From Chryseobacterium indologenes (lineage in GTDB: Bacteria > Bacteroidota > Bacteroidia > Flavobacteriales > Weeksellaceae): 17,392 bases of DNA. Numbering within the stretch: the stretch's first letter is position 1; the number at the start of each line of letters is the position of its first letter. The notes beneath the pieces were generated by a model, which did not search any database, had not been told where the DNA came from, and saw nothing but the letters and a program-made list of their open reading frames with translations. The translations under genes were made by a program, and so were the position numbers. The DNA lies in the NCBI GenBank assembly GCA_002439165.1, contig DJTE01000037.1:1-17392 (forward strand). The letters run 5' to 3'. Shown piece by piece: positions 1-7,420 of this stretch.

Positions 1-2
1 CA

Positions 3-71
3 CAACTTTTGCGCTTGATCCGGAAAAACGGACAAACAGGATTCACAGTTCGTATATTCCGGCAAGACTGA
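3..71 (+). CDS. Possible 3' tail of an upstream gene (partial)
   Basis: A reading frame open from the left edge ends with TGA at 69-71, ten bases before a strong terminator hairpin, which is the usual arrangement for the end of a gene. The visible C-terminal peptide ends in GFTVRIFRQD and matches no family I recognise. A second open frame runs from 2 to 118 but would pass through the terminator stem, so I prefer this one. With so few codons the frame choice is uncertain. Confidence 0.3.
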   Translation, partial: QLLRLIRKNGQTGFTVRIFRQD

Positions 72-80
72 AACAAAATA

Positions 81-106
81 AAAAAGGAGGCAACTGCCTC
101 CTTTTT
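81..106 (+). terminator. Intrinsic terminator
   Basis: An 11-bp perfect stem (81-91 with 96-106) closes a 4-base loop. The GC core is GGAGGC/GCCTCC, flanked by A5 on the left and T5 on the right, so it could work in both directions. It ends whatever gene enters the window from the left. Confidence 0.85.
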
Positions 107-466
107 ATTGTAGTTTAACCTAAAAGACCATTAAACTTCTTTATATTAATTTGTGTTTTTTTAAGCTTTCAAGAAGCGGGCTGTAAGGTCAAGCATACTC
201 ATCTCATCTCATCACTTATGTTTCATCATCTGCGCTTTTATTATATAGCTTGTGTTTATTATTTCTATATGCCGGGAATCCTTTACTGTTCTGCAAAATC
301 ATGAAAAATATTTCCAATTGATTTTTGCTGTTATCAGTAAATTTTCCTGCTACAAAGAAACAACATTGCGGAATAAAATCTATCATAAACACTATCGATA
401 CCCATCGATAGCGACATCGATATTTATCGATAAAAAAGCTCTGATGATGAAATCTAGGCTGGAATC
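107..466. other. Intergenic region between convergent transcripts
   Basis: About 360 AT-rich bases separate the left-edge terminator from the 3' end of the response regulator gene. The only clear structure is the ATCGAT cluster at 392-431, listed separately. A 75-codon frame at 252-479 has no family resemblance and runs into the 3' end of the opposite gene, so I do not call it. Confidence 0.6.
392..431. repeat. Four phased ATCGAT palindromes forming two small inverted repeats
   Basis: ATCGAT occurs at 394, 404, 416 and 426, spaced 10, 12 and 10 bases apart, or about one helical turn. The left pair extends to an 8-bp inverted repeat, CTATCGAT/ATCGATAG, around ACCC. The right pair is ATCGAT/ATCGAT around ATTT. 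The cluster lies 36 bases beyond the stop codon of the minus-strand response regulator. It could be a protein-binding array or an RNA double hairpin at the end of the two-component transcript. It is not followed by a strong T-run in either direction. Confidence 0.6.
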
Positions 467-1120
467 CTATATTTTGTGATGTGTTTTGATGAGATCAATC
501 AGCTCAACCAGGTTTTCTATTTTTAATTTTTCGAATATATTCTTTTTAATGGTACTCACCGTATTCTGCTTGATATCCAGATGATTGGATATTTCAAGAT
601 TTCCGTATCCGTCTGCATACATTTCAGCGATCTGCAGCTCCCGTTTGGTAAGACTGCTGAGCGGATTGATGAGGTTCGGGTTGTAGACCAGCTGCACCAG
701 TAAGTTGCGTAAGGTCTCAGAAAAATATTCTCCTTTTTCAATAAATTTTGAAACGGCTTCTCTTACTTCCTCTTCTTCACTCATTTTACTCAGATAGCCA
801 TTGGCTCCGGCCTTTATAAATTTGAGTGCATGCAGATCTTCTTCAAGCCCTGTAAAGATCAGGATCTTAATATCGGGATTGGCAGCTTTCATCTGAGATA
901 TGATATGGAGGCTGTTGCCTTCAGGAAAATGTGCATCAATAATGGCCATTTCTATCTCCCTTGCTTTTACAAGCTCTACAATCTGCTGCAGGGATGAGGT
1001 ATGATAAATTCTGGCATTAGGAGCAATATCACTGACAACGATTCCCATTCCCTGCCTTACAATGCTGTGGTCATCAGCCAAAAGGAAATTAATTTCTCTG
1101 TTTTCAATTGGTATTTCCAT
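467..1120 (-). CDS. NarL/LuxR-type response regulator
   Basis: This is a two-component transcription factor of 217 residues, the normal length for the NarL family. The receiver domain (about 10-130) has the acidic pair D16-D17, the predicted phosphorylation site D62 (IIDAHFPEG), T90 and K112 (YLSK). The LuxR-type helix-turn-helix covers about 153-212 (LTKRELQIAEMYADG...NTVSTIKKNIFEKL). It is the second gene of an operon with the upstream histidine kinase, and its start codon lies inside the end of the kinase gene (17-base overlap), so the two are very probably translationally coupled partners. The signal and the target genes cannot be read from the sequence. Confidence 0.93.
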   Translation of the reverse strand: MEIPIENREINFLLADDHSIVRQGMGIVVSDIAPNARIYHTSSLQQIVELVKAREIEMAIIDAHFPEGNSLHIISQMKAANPDIKILIFTGLEEDLHALKFIKAGANGYLSKMSEEEEVREAVSKFIEKGEYFSETLRNLLVQLVYNPNLINPLSSLTKRELQIAEMYADGYGNLEISNHLDIKQNTVSTIKKNIFEKLKIENLVELIDLIKTHHKI

Positions 1121-2834
1121 TATTATTGATATTTAAATTCATTCTGAATGTTATTGTTGTTCCTTTGTACAGCTTGCTTTCTACGGATATTTCACCGTTA
1201 AACAGTTCTACAATTTCCTTACATAAACTTAATCCCAGACCTGCCCCCAGATTATCGATCTCATCGGATACAATTCCCTGATAATAGGGTTCAAAGATTT
1301 TTTTGACATCAGTTTCCGATATCCCGACTCCCGTATCACTTACGGTTGTGATCAGCGAAATCCTGTTTTCTCCTGCCGGTTCTGTGTTCAGAGTAAGATC
1401 AATCTGCCCGTTTTCTGTAAACTTGTTGGCATTTCCAAGAATATTCATAAATACCTGATTGATCTTTATATTGTCTGAATACACTACCAGATTTTCAGGA
1501 ATCCTGTCTGTGACCACAAATTTATTATTCCGGGTCTCTATATAAGGTGTAATGACCTTTACAATGGAATTGATTTCATTTTTAAGATCAAAAACCGTAT
1601 TGATCAGTTTTTTGTCTGCATCCTGGTTTTTGGTATATTCCAGGATCTGGTTAGACTGCAACAGCAGGGTACTGTTGGTAAACTTGATCGACTGAAGATA
1701 ATCTTTTATAGTATCATCTTTTGTCGTCCTGTAAATCTTGTCTATGAAAATATTGATAATCTTCAGCGGAGATCTCAGATCATGGCTCAACATTCCCAGA
1801 ATTCTGTTTTTGAAATTAAGATTTCTTTTGATCTCATCGTTCGCTGCATTAAGCTTCCTTTCATAGATGAATGCCACTCTTGTAAAATACATGATCAGGA
1901 TGGATACAATGAACATGAGTATCATTAACCCCAATACCAGATACCTTCTGATCTTATTATTGGCAGAACTCTGCTCGTTGTATTCCTTTTCCAGTTCAGA
2001 CTTAAAATCCTTGATTGCGTTGTCGTAGACATCAATCAGGCCATTACTGTAAACCAGCAGCTTTCCGAAATTACTGTAAAAGTGCATATTATCCTTCTGG
2101 CTTTTCACCGCATACAGCTTAATCTTCTTCACTTCACCGGCGTAATGCCGATCCATAGATTTCATCGTGCTGTCCATCTCTGATTTTAATCCGGGCAGGT
2201 CAACGGTTTTATTATTGGTAAGCGTAATCACCGTACTGTCTTTTTTCACCTCCACTTTACCGGTGATGGCATCTTTCAGCCTTCCCATGAAGCCTTTCTT
2301 TTTCACGGTAGTATCGGAGTAGGTTCTGGTTTGTATGCTCAGGTTTTCGAAATTATTTTTATATTTCTTCGGCTCGTACTGCTTATCTTCAATTTTGGCA
2401 GGCAGATTCAGGGAGGTTTTGTAAACAGAATCTATTAAGGTCTTCAGCTTTACAACTTCCATTGTATCTTTTTTCTGTCTTGCCAGATTGGTTTTCAGCC
2501 GCGGATTGATATTCTCGTACTGATTGATTTTATCAAAATTATTCTTCAGTTTTTTAAGGGCTTCAAAGTATAATTTCAGATCTTTATCATCCTGGGTAAC
2601 CATATATTTCTGGAAATACATCTGTGCATCCATGAAGTCTTTTCTCGAATTATCTGTCAGTCCTCCCAGTGCCCTGCTGTCTTCAAGCTGGTCTTTAATG
2701 AACTTCAGCTTTTTCCCATTGACTGATTCAGTGTAAAAGAATACGGCTATAATCACCTGTATCAGCAAAATACAAAGGATTAATGAATAATGAACAATTT
2801 TCCTCAATTTAAAATTTAAGAATTTATATTTCAT
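1104..2834 (-). CDS. Membrane sensor histidine kinase
   Basis: This 576-residue protein has one membrane helix near 12-34 and a second near 298-319. They enclose about 260 lysine-rich, probably helical extracytoplasmic residues that I cannot assign to a known sensor fold. The cytoplasmic half is a standard kinase: the DHp motif SHDLRSPL carries phospho-accepting H351, the N-box is NILGNANKF (464-472), the G1 box is DTGVGI (500-505) and the G2 box is GAGLGLSL (530-537). There is no fused receiver domain, so it should phosphorylate the overlapping response regulator directly. A TAACTTTG element at 2923-2930 may be its -7 box. The unusual sensor region implies a ligand particular to this lineage. 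Confidence 0.93.
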   Translation of the reverse strand: MKYKFLNFKLRKIVHYSLILCILLIQVIIAVFFYTESVNGKKLKFIKDQLEDSRALGGLTDNSRKDFMDAQMYFQKYMVTQDDKDLKLYFEALKKLKNNFDKINQYENINPRLKTNLARQKKDTMEVVKLKTLIDSVYKTSLNLPAKIEDKQYEPKKYKNNFENLSIQTRTYSDTTVKKKGFMGRLKDAITGKVEVKKDSTVITLTNNKTVDLPGLKSEMDSTMKSMDRHYAGEVKKIKLYAVKSQKDNMHFYSNFGKLLVYSNGLIDVYDNAIKDFKSELEKEYNEQSSANNKIRRYLVLGLMILMFIVSILIMYFTRVAFIYERKLNAANDEIKRNLNFKNRILGMLSHDLRSPLKIINIFIDKIYRTTKDDTIKDYLQSIKFTNSTLLLQSNQILEYTKNQDADKKLINTVFDLKNEINSIVKVITPYIETRNNKFVVTDRIPENLVVYSDNIKINQVFMNILGNANKFTENGQIDLTLNTEPAGENRISLITTVSDTGVGISETDVKKIFEPYYQGIVSDEIDNLGAGLGLSLCKEIVELFNGEISVESKLYKGTTITFRMNLNINNNGNTN

Positions 2835-3314
2835 ATTTGTCTTGTCCGTTAAATTTTGAATTATCCGGTATTAGTTTTTAATGATCTACAACACTCAGCA
2901 ACGAGGTATATCATTTAATTGGCAAAGTTAAAGTAATTTTTGTCTTCTTACAGCAGTAAATCTTTTATAAAAACAATGAAAACTATTCAATGCCTGTAAA
3001 AAATTTCCTATAAAACCCTTAAATCTCAAACAGATTAAGTATTTTTACTGTGTAAATATAAAATAACCTGTTTTGAGAACCACTCTTAAACTTATTATTA
3101 CAGCTTAATATCAGCTTCATCTATTGTAGCTGATCATTCTTTTGTCCGGATAATTCTGCCCGGACCTTATTTCATTCAGCCCTATTATTTACTGTACTGT
3201 CTGCAAAGGCGGCGGCGTGCGCTGTCCGTATCTTCAGCAGCACTCTTACAGCAACAGAATCCTGAATAATAGGTCATAAAAAATCAATAAAGAATAATTA
3301 AGCCTACTATTATA
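2835..3314. other. Intergenic region with a GC-rich, structured core
   Basis: This 480-base stretch separates the divergent kinase and DUF1062 genes. It is mostly AT-rich, but about 3141-3240 is clearly richer in G and C (around AAGGCGGCGGCGTGCGC). GTCCGG (3144-3149) can pair with CCGGAC (3160-3165). CCTATTATT (3181-3189) can pair with AATAATAGG (3265-3273) across the GC-rich block. I see no coding frame. It could be an RNA leader for the downstream gene or a small RNA. I found no clean TAnnTTTG for the plus strand. Confidence 0.45.
2923..2930 (-). promoter_or_regulatory. Candidate -7 element of the two-component operon
   Basis: Read on the minus strand this is TAACTTTG, a full match to the Bacteroidota -7 consensus TAnnTTTG, 89 bases before the kinase start. 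About 20 bases upstream there is CTG instead of the expected -33 TTG, so support is partial. Confidence 0.4.
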
Positions 3315-3938
3315 ATGAGTACAGGATATATATGGGAGATCAAAGTAAAGAATACTCCCCTTCTCAAAAAGAAATGCAGCCACTGTGACAGCACCAGGTT
3401 TTACTGCAGTGAAAAATTCAGGACAAACGCCCAGAAAAAGAATATTGATGTCTGGCTGATTTACAGATGTGTAAAATGCAGCAGCACTTATAATATGACC
3501 ATCATTTCCCGTACCGGAACAGAATCAATCGGTACGGAACTCTATGAAAAACTGATGTCAAACGACCGGAAAACCGCCTGGAAATACGCTTTTTCTCAGG
3601 AAACGAGGATGAAAAACAATATTGAAGCAGACCCCGACAGCGTGGAGTATGATGTGGAGTGTAACGATTGTATAAGAGACAATATCATCAGTGAACCCCA
3701 TGACATGATAACTTTCACGATCCGGTATCCTTTTGAATTCGGACTCAGAATTTCGTCTGTAATCCGGACGGGTCTGGGACTCTCTTCTTCTCAATTCAGC
3801 CGTTTATCAGAAATGAATGCGATATCAGTTCACGGAAAATCTCTTCGGAAAAAACACCGGATCAGAAACGGAGATGTAATCCGGATCGACAGGGAAAAAC
3901 TGAAAAACATCTATCATAACGGGACTTCAATGAAATAA
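3315..3938 (+). CDS. DUF1062 family zinc-ribbon protein
   Basis: The 207-residue product fits the DUF1062 family: an N-terminal WEIKVKNTPLLKKKC segment, then FRTNAQKKNIDVWLIYRC, typical of that family. Cys21-x2-Cys24 and Cys52-x2-Cys55 can form a treble-clef or zinc-ribbon site. The C-terminal part (about 146-191, with LSSSQFSRLSEMNAI and the RNGDVIRI end) resembles an S4-type RNA-binding loop. That would suggest a nucleic-acid-related role, but the family has no established function. It stands alone between a structured intergenic region and its own terminator. Confidence 0.85.
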   Translation: MSTGYIWEIKVKNTPLLKKKCSHCDSTRFYCSEKFRTNAQKKNIDVWLIYRCVKCSSTYNMTIISRTGTESIGTELYEKLMSNDRKTAWKYAFSQETRMKNNIEADPDSVEYDVECNDCIRDNIISEPHDMITFTIRYPFEFGLRISSVIRTGLGLSSSQFSRLSEMNAISVHGKSLRKKHRIRNGDVIRIDREKLKNIYHNGTSMK

Positions 3939-3961
3939 TCTGCATATAAACAGCTTAGTCC

Positions 3962-4001
3962 GAAGACCTTCAGAACCCGGATTGGAAGGTCTTCTTTTTT
4001 T
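3962..4001 (+). terminator. Intrinsic terminator of the DUF1062 gene
   Basis: A 10-bp stem (3962-3971 with 3985-3994, GAAGACCTTC/GAAGGTCTTC) closes a 13-base loop and is followed by seven T residues (3995-4001). It begins 24 bases after the stop codon. Confidence 0.9.
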
Positions 4002-4165
4002 ATCCTCCGGGATTAAAATACAGGAACAGTTCCTCCCATATCGCCTTTATAAAATTCACAATACAATAATATATTTTAAATTTTATTGAATCAAAATATT
4101 TTTTAATGTTATTTTTTTATTAATAAAATGACAAAATACAATTATATCTTTATAATTAAACAATC

Positions 4166-4173
4166 TATATTTG
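4166..4173 (+). promoter_or_regulatory. Candidate -7 element for the T9SS adhesin-like gene
   Basis: TATATTTG is a full match to TAnnTTTG in a very AT-rich upstream region, 84 bases before the start codon. No TTG is present at the proper -33 distance, so this is a moderate call. Confidence 0.45.
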
Positions 4174-4257
4174 AAAAAGATTCATGTTAATTTTTTGATA
4201 AAAAATTGTAACCTGAAGCTAAACAACCTTCATGAAAATCTTTTAAAACGATAAAAT

Positions 4258-6009
4258 ATGAGAAGAAAATTACTCACTGCCCTGTCTTTAGGGGTAATGG
4301 CTTTTTCGTACAATGTACTTTCTGCCCAGGATTACCAGACTTTGCAGATTCAATCAGGATTTACGGCTGATGTGATTGCCAATGGCATCGGTGCTGCCAA
4401 CACTTCCACCACTTTGGATGTGGATGGGGTGAACTTCGCTTTCGTAGCAAGAAACTACCAGGCTACTTCTACAAGTACCCCTATTAATTTCGGAATTCCT
4501 GTAAATGGAGTGATCAGTTCCGTAGTGGCATCTACGCCGGGATTATCGTATCAGCTGGCCCCACTGGACGCAAGCAATTCACTGCGTCTTGCAACAACCG
4601 GTGATTCGGGAACGCTTACTCTGGCTACACCTTCTGCCGCCCTGAAGCTATACCTTCTTGTAACGAGCGGAAGCGGAACATCCACGATATCCGCAACGGT
4701 TAACTTTTCAGACGGCTCCAGCCAGGCCTTTACCGGAATTTCTCTGGCTGACTGGTATGGAGGCACAGGCTTTGCCATCCAGGGAATAGGAAGGGTAAGT
4801 CTTGCAGATAATACTACGGATGCTGCAGGTGGAACCAACCCAAGATTATACCAGAAAGAACTGGCACTGGATGCTGCCAACCAGAGCAAAACCGTTCAAA
4901 GTGTTACGATTGCCAAAACCGGTGGAACCGGAATAGCCAATGTCTTTGCGCTTTCATCCAGCTTTGTTCCTGCCTGCCAGTCGCCTACCAATATTACCGC
5001 TGTCCCAACTTCAGGATCGGCTCAGATCAGCTGGACTGCACCTGCTTCAGCCCCTTCAGACGGCTATGATTACTACTACTCTACCAGCTCTACTCCTCCC
5101 ACGGAAGTTACCTCTCCTACCGGTTCCGTAGGGGCCGGAATAACAACAGCAAATATTCCGGGACTGAATGCTGTTACCACCTATTATTTTTGGCTGAGAT
5201 CCAACTGCGGTGGTATTAAAGGAATTTGGAAACCGTTTACTTTCTCAACTCTCTGCGGGGCTGTAAATCTTCCGTGGAGCGAGAACTTCGACACTATGAC
5301 GAACCTCGGACCTGCACCGGCATGCTGGCTGAATGTTACAGGAACCAAAGCATGGACATCCACCAACTCCACTTCCTACAACACTCCGAAATCAGCTCCT
5401 AATTATATGAGAATAGCATATGGCAATACTACGGCAAGCCAGCTGTGGACTCCGGGCTTTAATATGACCGGCGGTGTGGCTTACACATTTGTATTCAACT
5501 ACAACACAGGAGGTACAGGAAGCAGCTATATAGGATATACAGGGAATGTAAGGGTAAATACCCAACAGGCTATGACAGGAGCTACCGACCTGGGAACATT
5601 TATCACCCCGGATCAGGGCACTACTGCCTATACCCCATATTCGGTAACATTTACTCCTCCAACTACCGGAGTTTATTATTTTGCCATTGATGTTTCTTCC
5701 ACAGGTGCACCATGGTATCTTGGAATAGATGACCTTAAAGTAGAAGCAGGAAATCTTGCCACTAACGAAGTAAAGACAAAACAGAATACAGTACAGATCT
5801 CTCCTAATCCGTTCTCTGATATCGTTACGGTTTCACAGATAGAAAAAGTAAAAAGAGTATCTGTTTCCGATACTTCGGGAAGACTGTTGAAGACGATTGA
5901 AAAGCCGACAGCACAGCTGAGCCTTTCAGATCTTAATGCCGGCGTTTATTTTATAACAGTAGAAATGACAGACGGAACCAAACAGACTATAAAGGGAATT
6001 AAAAAGTAA
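4258..6009 (+). CDS. Secreted FnIII protein with T9SS type A sorting domain
   Basis: The 583-residue product begins with a signal peptide (about 1-23, ending LSAQ). A Ser/Thr/Gly-rich beta domain fills about 25-235. A fibronectin type III domain lies at about 243-331 (QISWTAPASAP...TTYYFWLRSNCGG). A jelly-roll segment begins WSENFD near 338 and runs to about 498, like the choice-of-anchor or MAM-like domains common in Flavobacteriia. The end (510-583) is a T9SS type A sorting domain with SPNPF, VSVSDTSGRLLK and LNAGVYFITVE. It should cross the outer membrane by T9SS and be released or attached to the surface. No catalytic motif is visible, so adhesion or glycan binding is an inference. It is transcribed alone. 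Confidence 0.9.
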   Translation: MRRKLLTALSLGVMAFSYNVLSAQDYQTLQIQSGFTADVIANGIGAANTSTTLDVDGVNFAFVARNYQATSTSTPINFGIPVNGVISSVVASTPGLSYQLAPLDASNSLRLATTGDSGTLTLATPSAALKLYLLVTSGSGTSTISATVNFSDGSSQAFTGISLADWYGGTGFAIQGIGRVSLADNTTDAAGGTNPRLYQKELALDAANQSKTVQSVTIAKTGGTGIANVFALSSSFVPACQSPTNITAVPTSGSAQISWTAPASAPSDGYDYYYSTSSTPPTEVTSPTGSVGAGITTANIPGLNAVTTYYFWLRSNCGGIKGIWKPFTFSTLCGAVNLPWSENFDTMTNLGPAPACWLNVTGTKAWTSTNSTSYNTPKSAPNYMRIAYGNTTASQLWTPGFNMTGGVAYTFVFNYNTGGTGSSYIGYTGNVRVNTQQAMTGATDLGTFITPDQGTTAYTPYSVTFTPPTTGVYYFAIDVSSTGAPWYLGIDDLKVEAGNLATNEVKTKQNTVQISPNPFSDIVTVSQIEKVKRVSVSDTSGRLLKTIEKPTAQLSLSDLNAGVYFITVEMTDGTKQTIKGIKK

Positions 6010-6032
6010 AATAGAAACATTGGATTTCACAG

Positions 6033-6058
6033 AATGACCGGAATTTTCCGGTCATTTT
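6033..6058 (+). terminator. Intrinsic terminator after the T9SS adhesin-like gene
   Basis: AATGACCGGA (6033-6042) pairs with TCCGGTCATT (6047-6056), and TTATTTTTTATT follows. It lies 24 bases after the stop codon. The T-rich side is on the plus strand, so it mainly ends the plus-strand gene, though the minus-strand gene converges here. Confidence 0.88.
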
Positions 6059-6089
6059 ATTTTTTATTCTGTCCAAAATGTAAACGAGA

Positions 6090-7286
6090 TTATTCATGCT
6101 CAGGTTCAGGGAGATCAAAATAATCTCCCTGCGTTCTGCTGAGGGATTCAGAAAGCATTTTGAAGTTATCAGGCATCGGCTTCAGATCAATATATTTATC
6201 TACAATACTCCTGTGTCTGTAAATGATAAATGTGTTTTTGACCGCTGGATTTATTTTATTCAGATAAGCCTCAGTTGCTTCGTCTGCAAAAGAAGGAACA
6301 AAGGTGAGTGCCATATTTCTGATGTGAAGCTCATTCCCCAGCTTTTCCAGCTCCGCCTGCCTGGACTGCTTAGTGTAATTTTTTTCGTTCCCGTATATAA
6401 AGTATACTTTCAGGTAGTTTTTCCGCTTTTCACTCTCCTGTTCCAGAAACAGCAGCCAGCTTTTTATTTCATTCCAGTCCGGCTGATTGCCTGTAAAATA
6501 CAAGATACCGTGATAGCGTCCGTATTTACAGACCGGACAGGTTTGAGTTCCCTTATCCATCCCGAAAGCATGAAAAGGAATAAAGGAAGGCTGATCTTCA
6601 CCGATATTCAGCCCTGATATTTTTGAGGTCTCTGGCTTTTTAGGATAACCGGGAATATTCAATCCGAGTACTATATCATGTTCGGCGATCTGCAGGCTGT
6701 CTTTTAAAAGAATTCTTACAACACCGCTTCCTCCCCGGTTTTCAAAAGGATGTTTCTTTTTGTAAGGAATCAGCAGCCGGTCGTCATCGAAATTAATTTC
6801 ATCCGTATAATATTCGTTCGCCACATCCGGTTCTTTAACGGATAAGTGGATGTGGGCCGGCAGTACATCATTGGGATAAGGAGCAGGGCGGATTGTTTTT
6901 ATCATATATTTTCCATTGGCATCGGTTTTCACCCATCCCCGGATATGACCGTGGCGTCTGATTCTTTCATCCATACCATCCGCAGGGGTGTAGCGGCCGG
7001 TATGACCTGTCTGCCAGTAATATATAATAACATTGGGAGCTGGAGTCCTGCCATCTATCTGAAAGACCGTGCCGGTAACCATCAGTTTTTGTCCGGCCTC
7101 ATTCCAGCCGGGACTGGTATCTGTGGAGGAAATTTTTTCCGGCATACCTATGTACATCAGCTCACAGCCATCACAACCGCCCCCCACGGTCTTATCATCC
7201 TTACTGACTGAATTTTTGGTCTGTCCGTCACAGGCAATAAACAGCAACAGAAGGAAAATTGTTTTACAGATCATCAGATTTTTCAT
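6090..7286 (-). CDS. Lipoprotein: intradiol dioxygenase-like domain fused to thioredoxin-like domain
   Basis: The 398-residue product starts with a lipoprotein signal (LLLLFIAC, lipidated Cys19), so it should be membrane-anchored outside the cytoplasm. A GGGCDGCE motif (35-42) precedes the domain at about 66-212, as in exported intradiol ring-cleavage dioxygenase-like proteins. All four expected non-haem Fe(III) ligands are present: Tyr99 in GRYTP, Tyr137 in PAPYP, and His145 and His147 in PAHIH. The remaining part (about 235-385) has CPVC (250-253) followed by ILYFTG, a YLKVYFIYGN strand and a late TFVPSFAD segment, which resembles a thioredoxin/redoxin fold. Family knowledge supports an aromatic or catechol-type substrate, but none can be named. 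The gene lies 134 bases downstream of a LytTR regulator on the same strand. Confidence 0.85.
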   Translation of the reverse strand: MKNLMICKTIFLLLLFIACDGQTKNSVSKDDKTVGGGCDGCELMYIGMPEKISSTDTSPGWNEAGQKLMVTGTVFQIDGRTPAPNVIIYYWQTGHTGRYTPADGMDERIRRHGHIRGWVKTDANGKYMIKTIRPAPYPNDVLPAHIHLSVKEPDVANEYYTDEINFDDDRLLIPYKKKHPFENRGGSGVVRILLKDSLQIAEHDIVLGLNIPGYPKKPETSKISGLNIGEDQPSFIPFHAFGMDKGTQTCPVCKYGRYHGILYFTGNQPDWNEIKSWLLFLEQESEKRKNYLKVYFIYGNEKNYTKQSRQAELEKLGNELHIRNMALTFVPSFADEATEAYLNKINPAVKNTFIIYRHRSIVDKYIDLKPMPDNFKMLSESLSRTQGDYFDLPEPEHE

Positions 7287-7339
7287 TGTTCGGAATTTTC
7301 AGCAAAGAAACCCTGCAAAACATCACTTTACAAATAAAA

Positions 7340-7367
7340 TACGGTAAGCTGAGGCAATATTACCGTA
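7340..7367 (-). promoter_or_regulatory. Inverted repeat TACGGTAA/TTACCGTA upstream of the dioxygenase gene
   Basis: Two perfect 8-base arms (7340-7347 and 7360-7367) are separated by 12 bases and lie 54-81 bases before the dioxygenase start codon. Each arm, with its flanking base, matches the published LytTR half-site pattern (T/A)(A/C)(C/A)GTTN(A/G)(T/G) at eight of nine positions, but the arms are inverted rather than direct. Read on the minus strand the hairpin is followed by TTTTATTT, so it may instead be a modest terminator of the LytTR gene. Confidence 0.5.
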
Positions 7368-7420
7368 ACCTGATGAACTTTTATACCTCTGCTTTTCTTA
7401 TCATTGGCAGCAGGAACAGG

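Noticed and set aside
252..479. A 75-codon plus-strand open frame
   Set aside because: No family features, AT-rich by chance, and it runs into the 3' end of the convergent response regulator gene and across the ATCGAT cluster.
5184..5372. Minus-strand open frames inside the T9SS genes
   Set aside because: They lie wholly inside well-supported coding regions and have no domain or promoter of their own.
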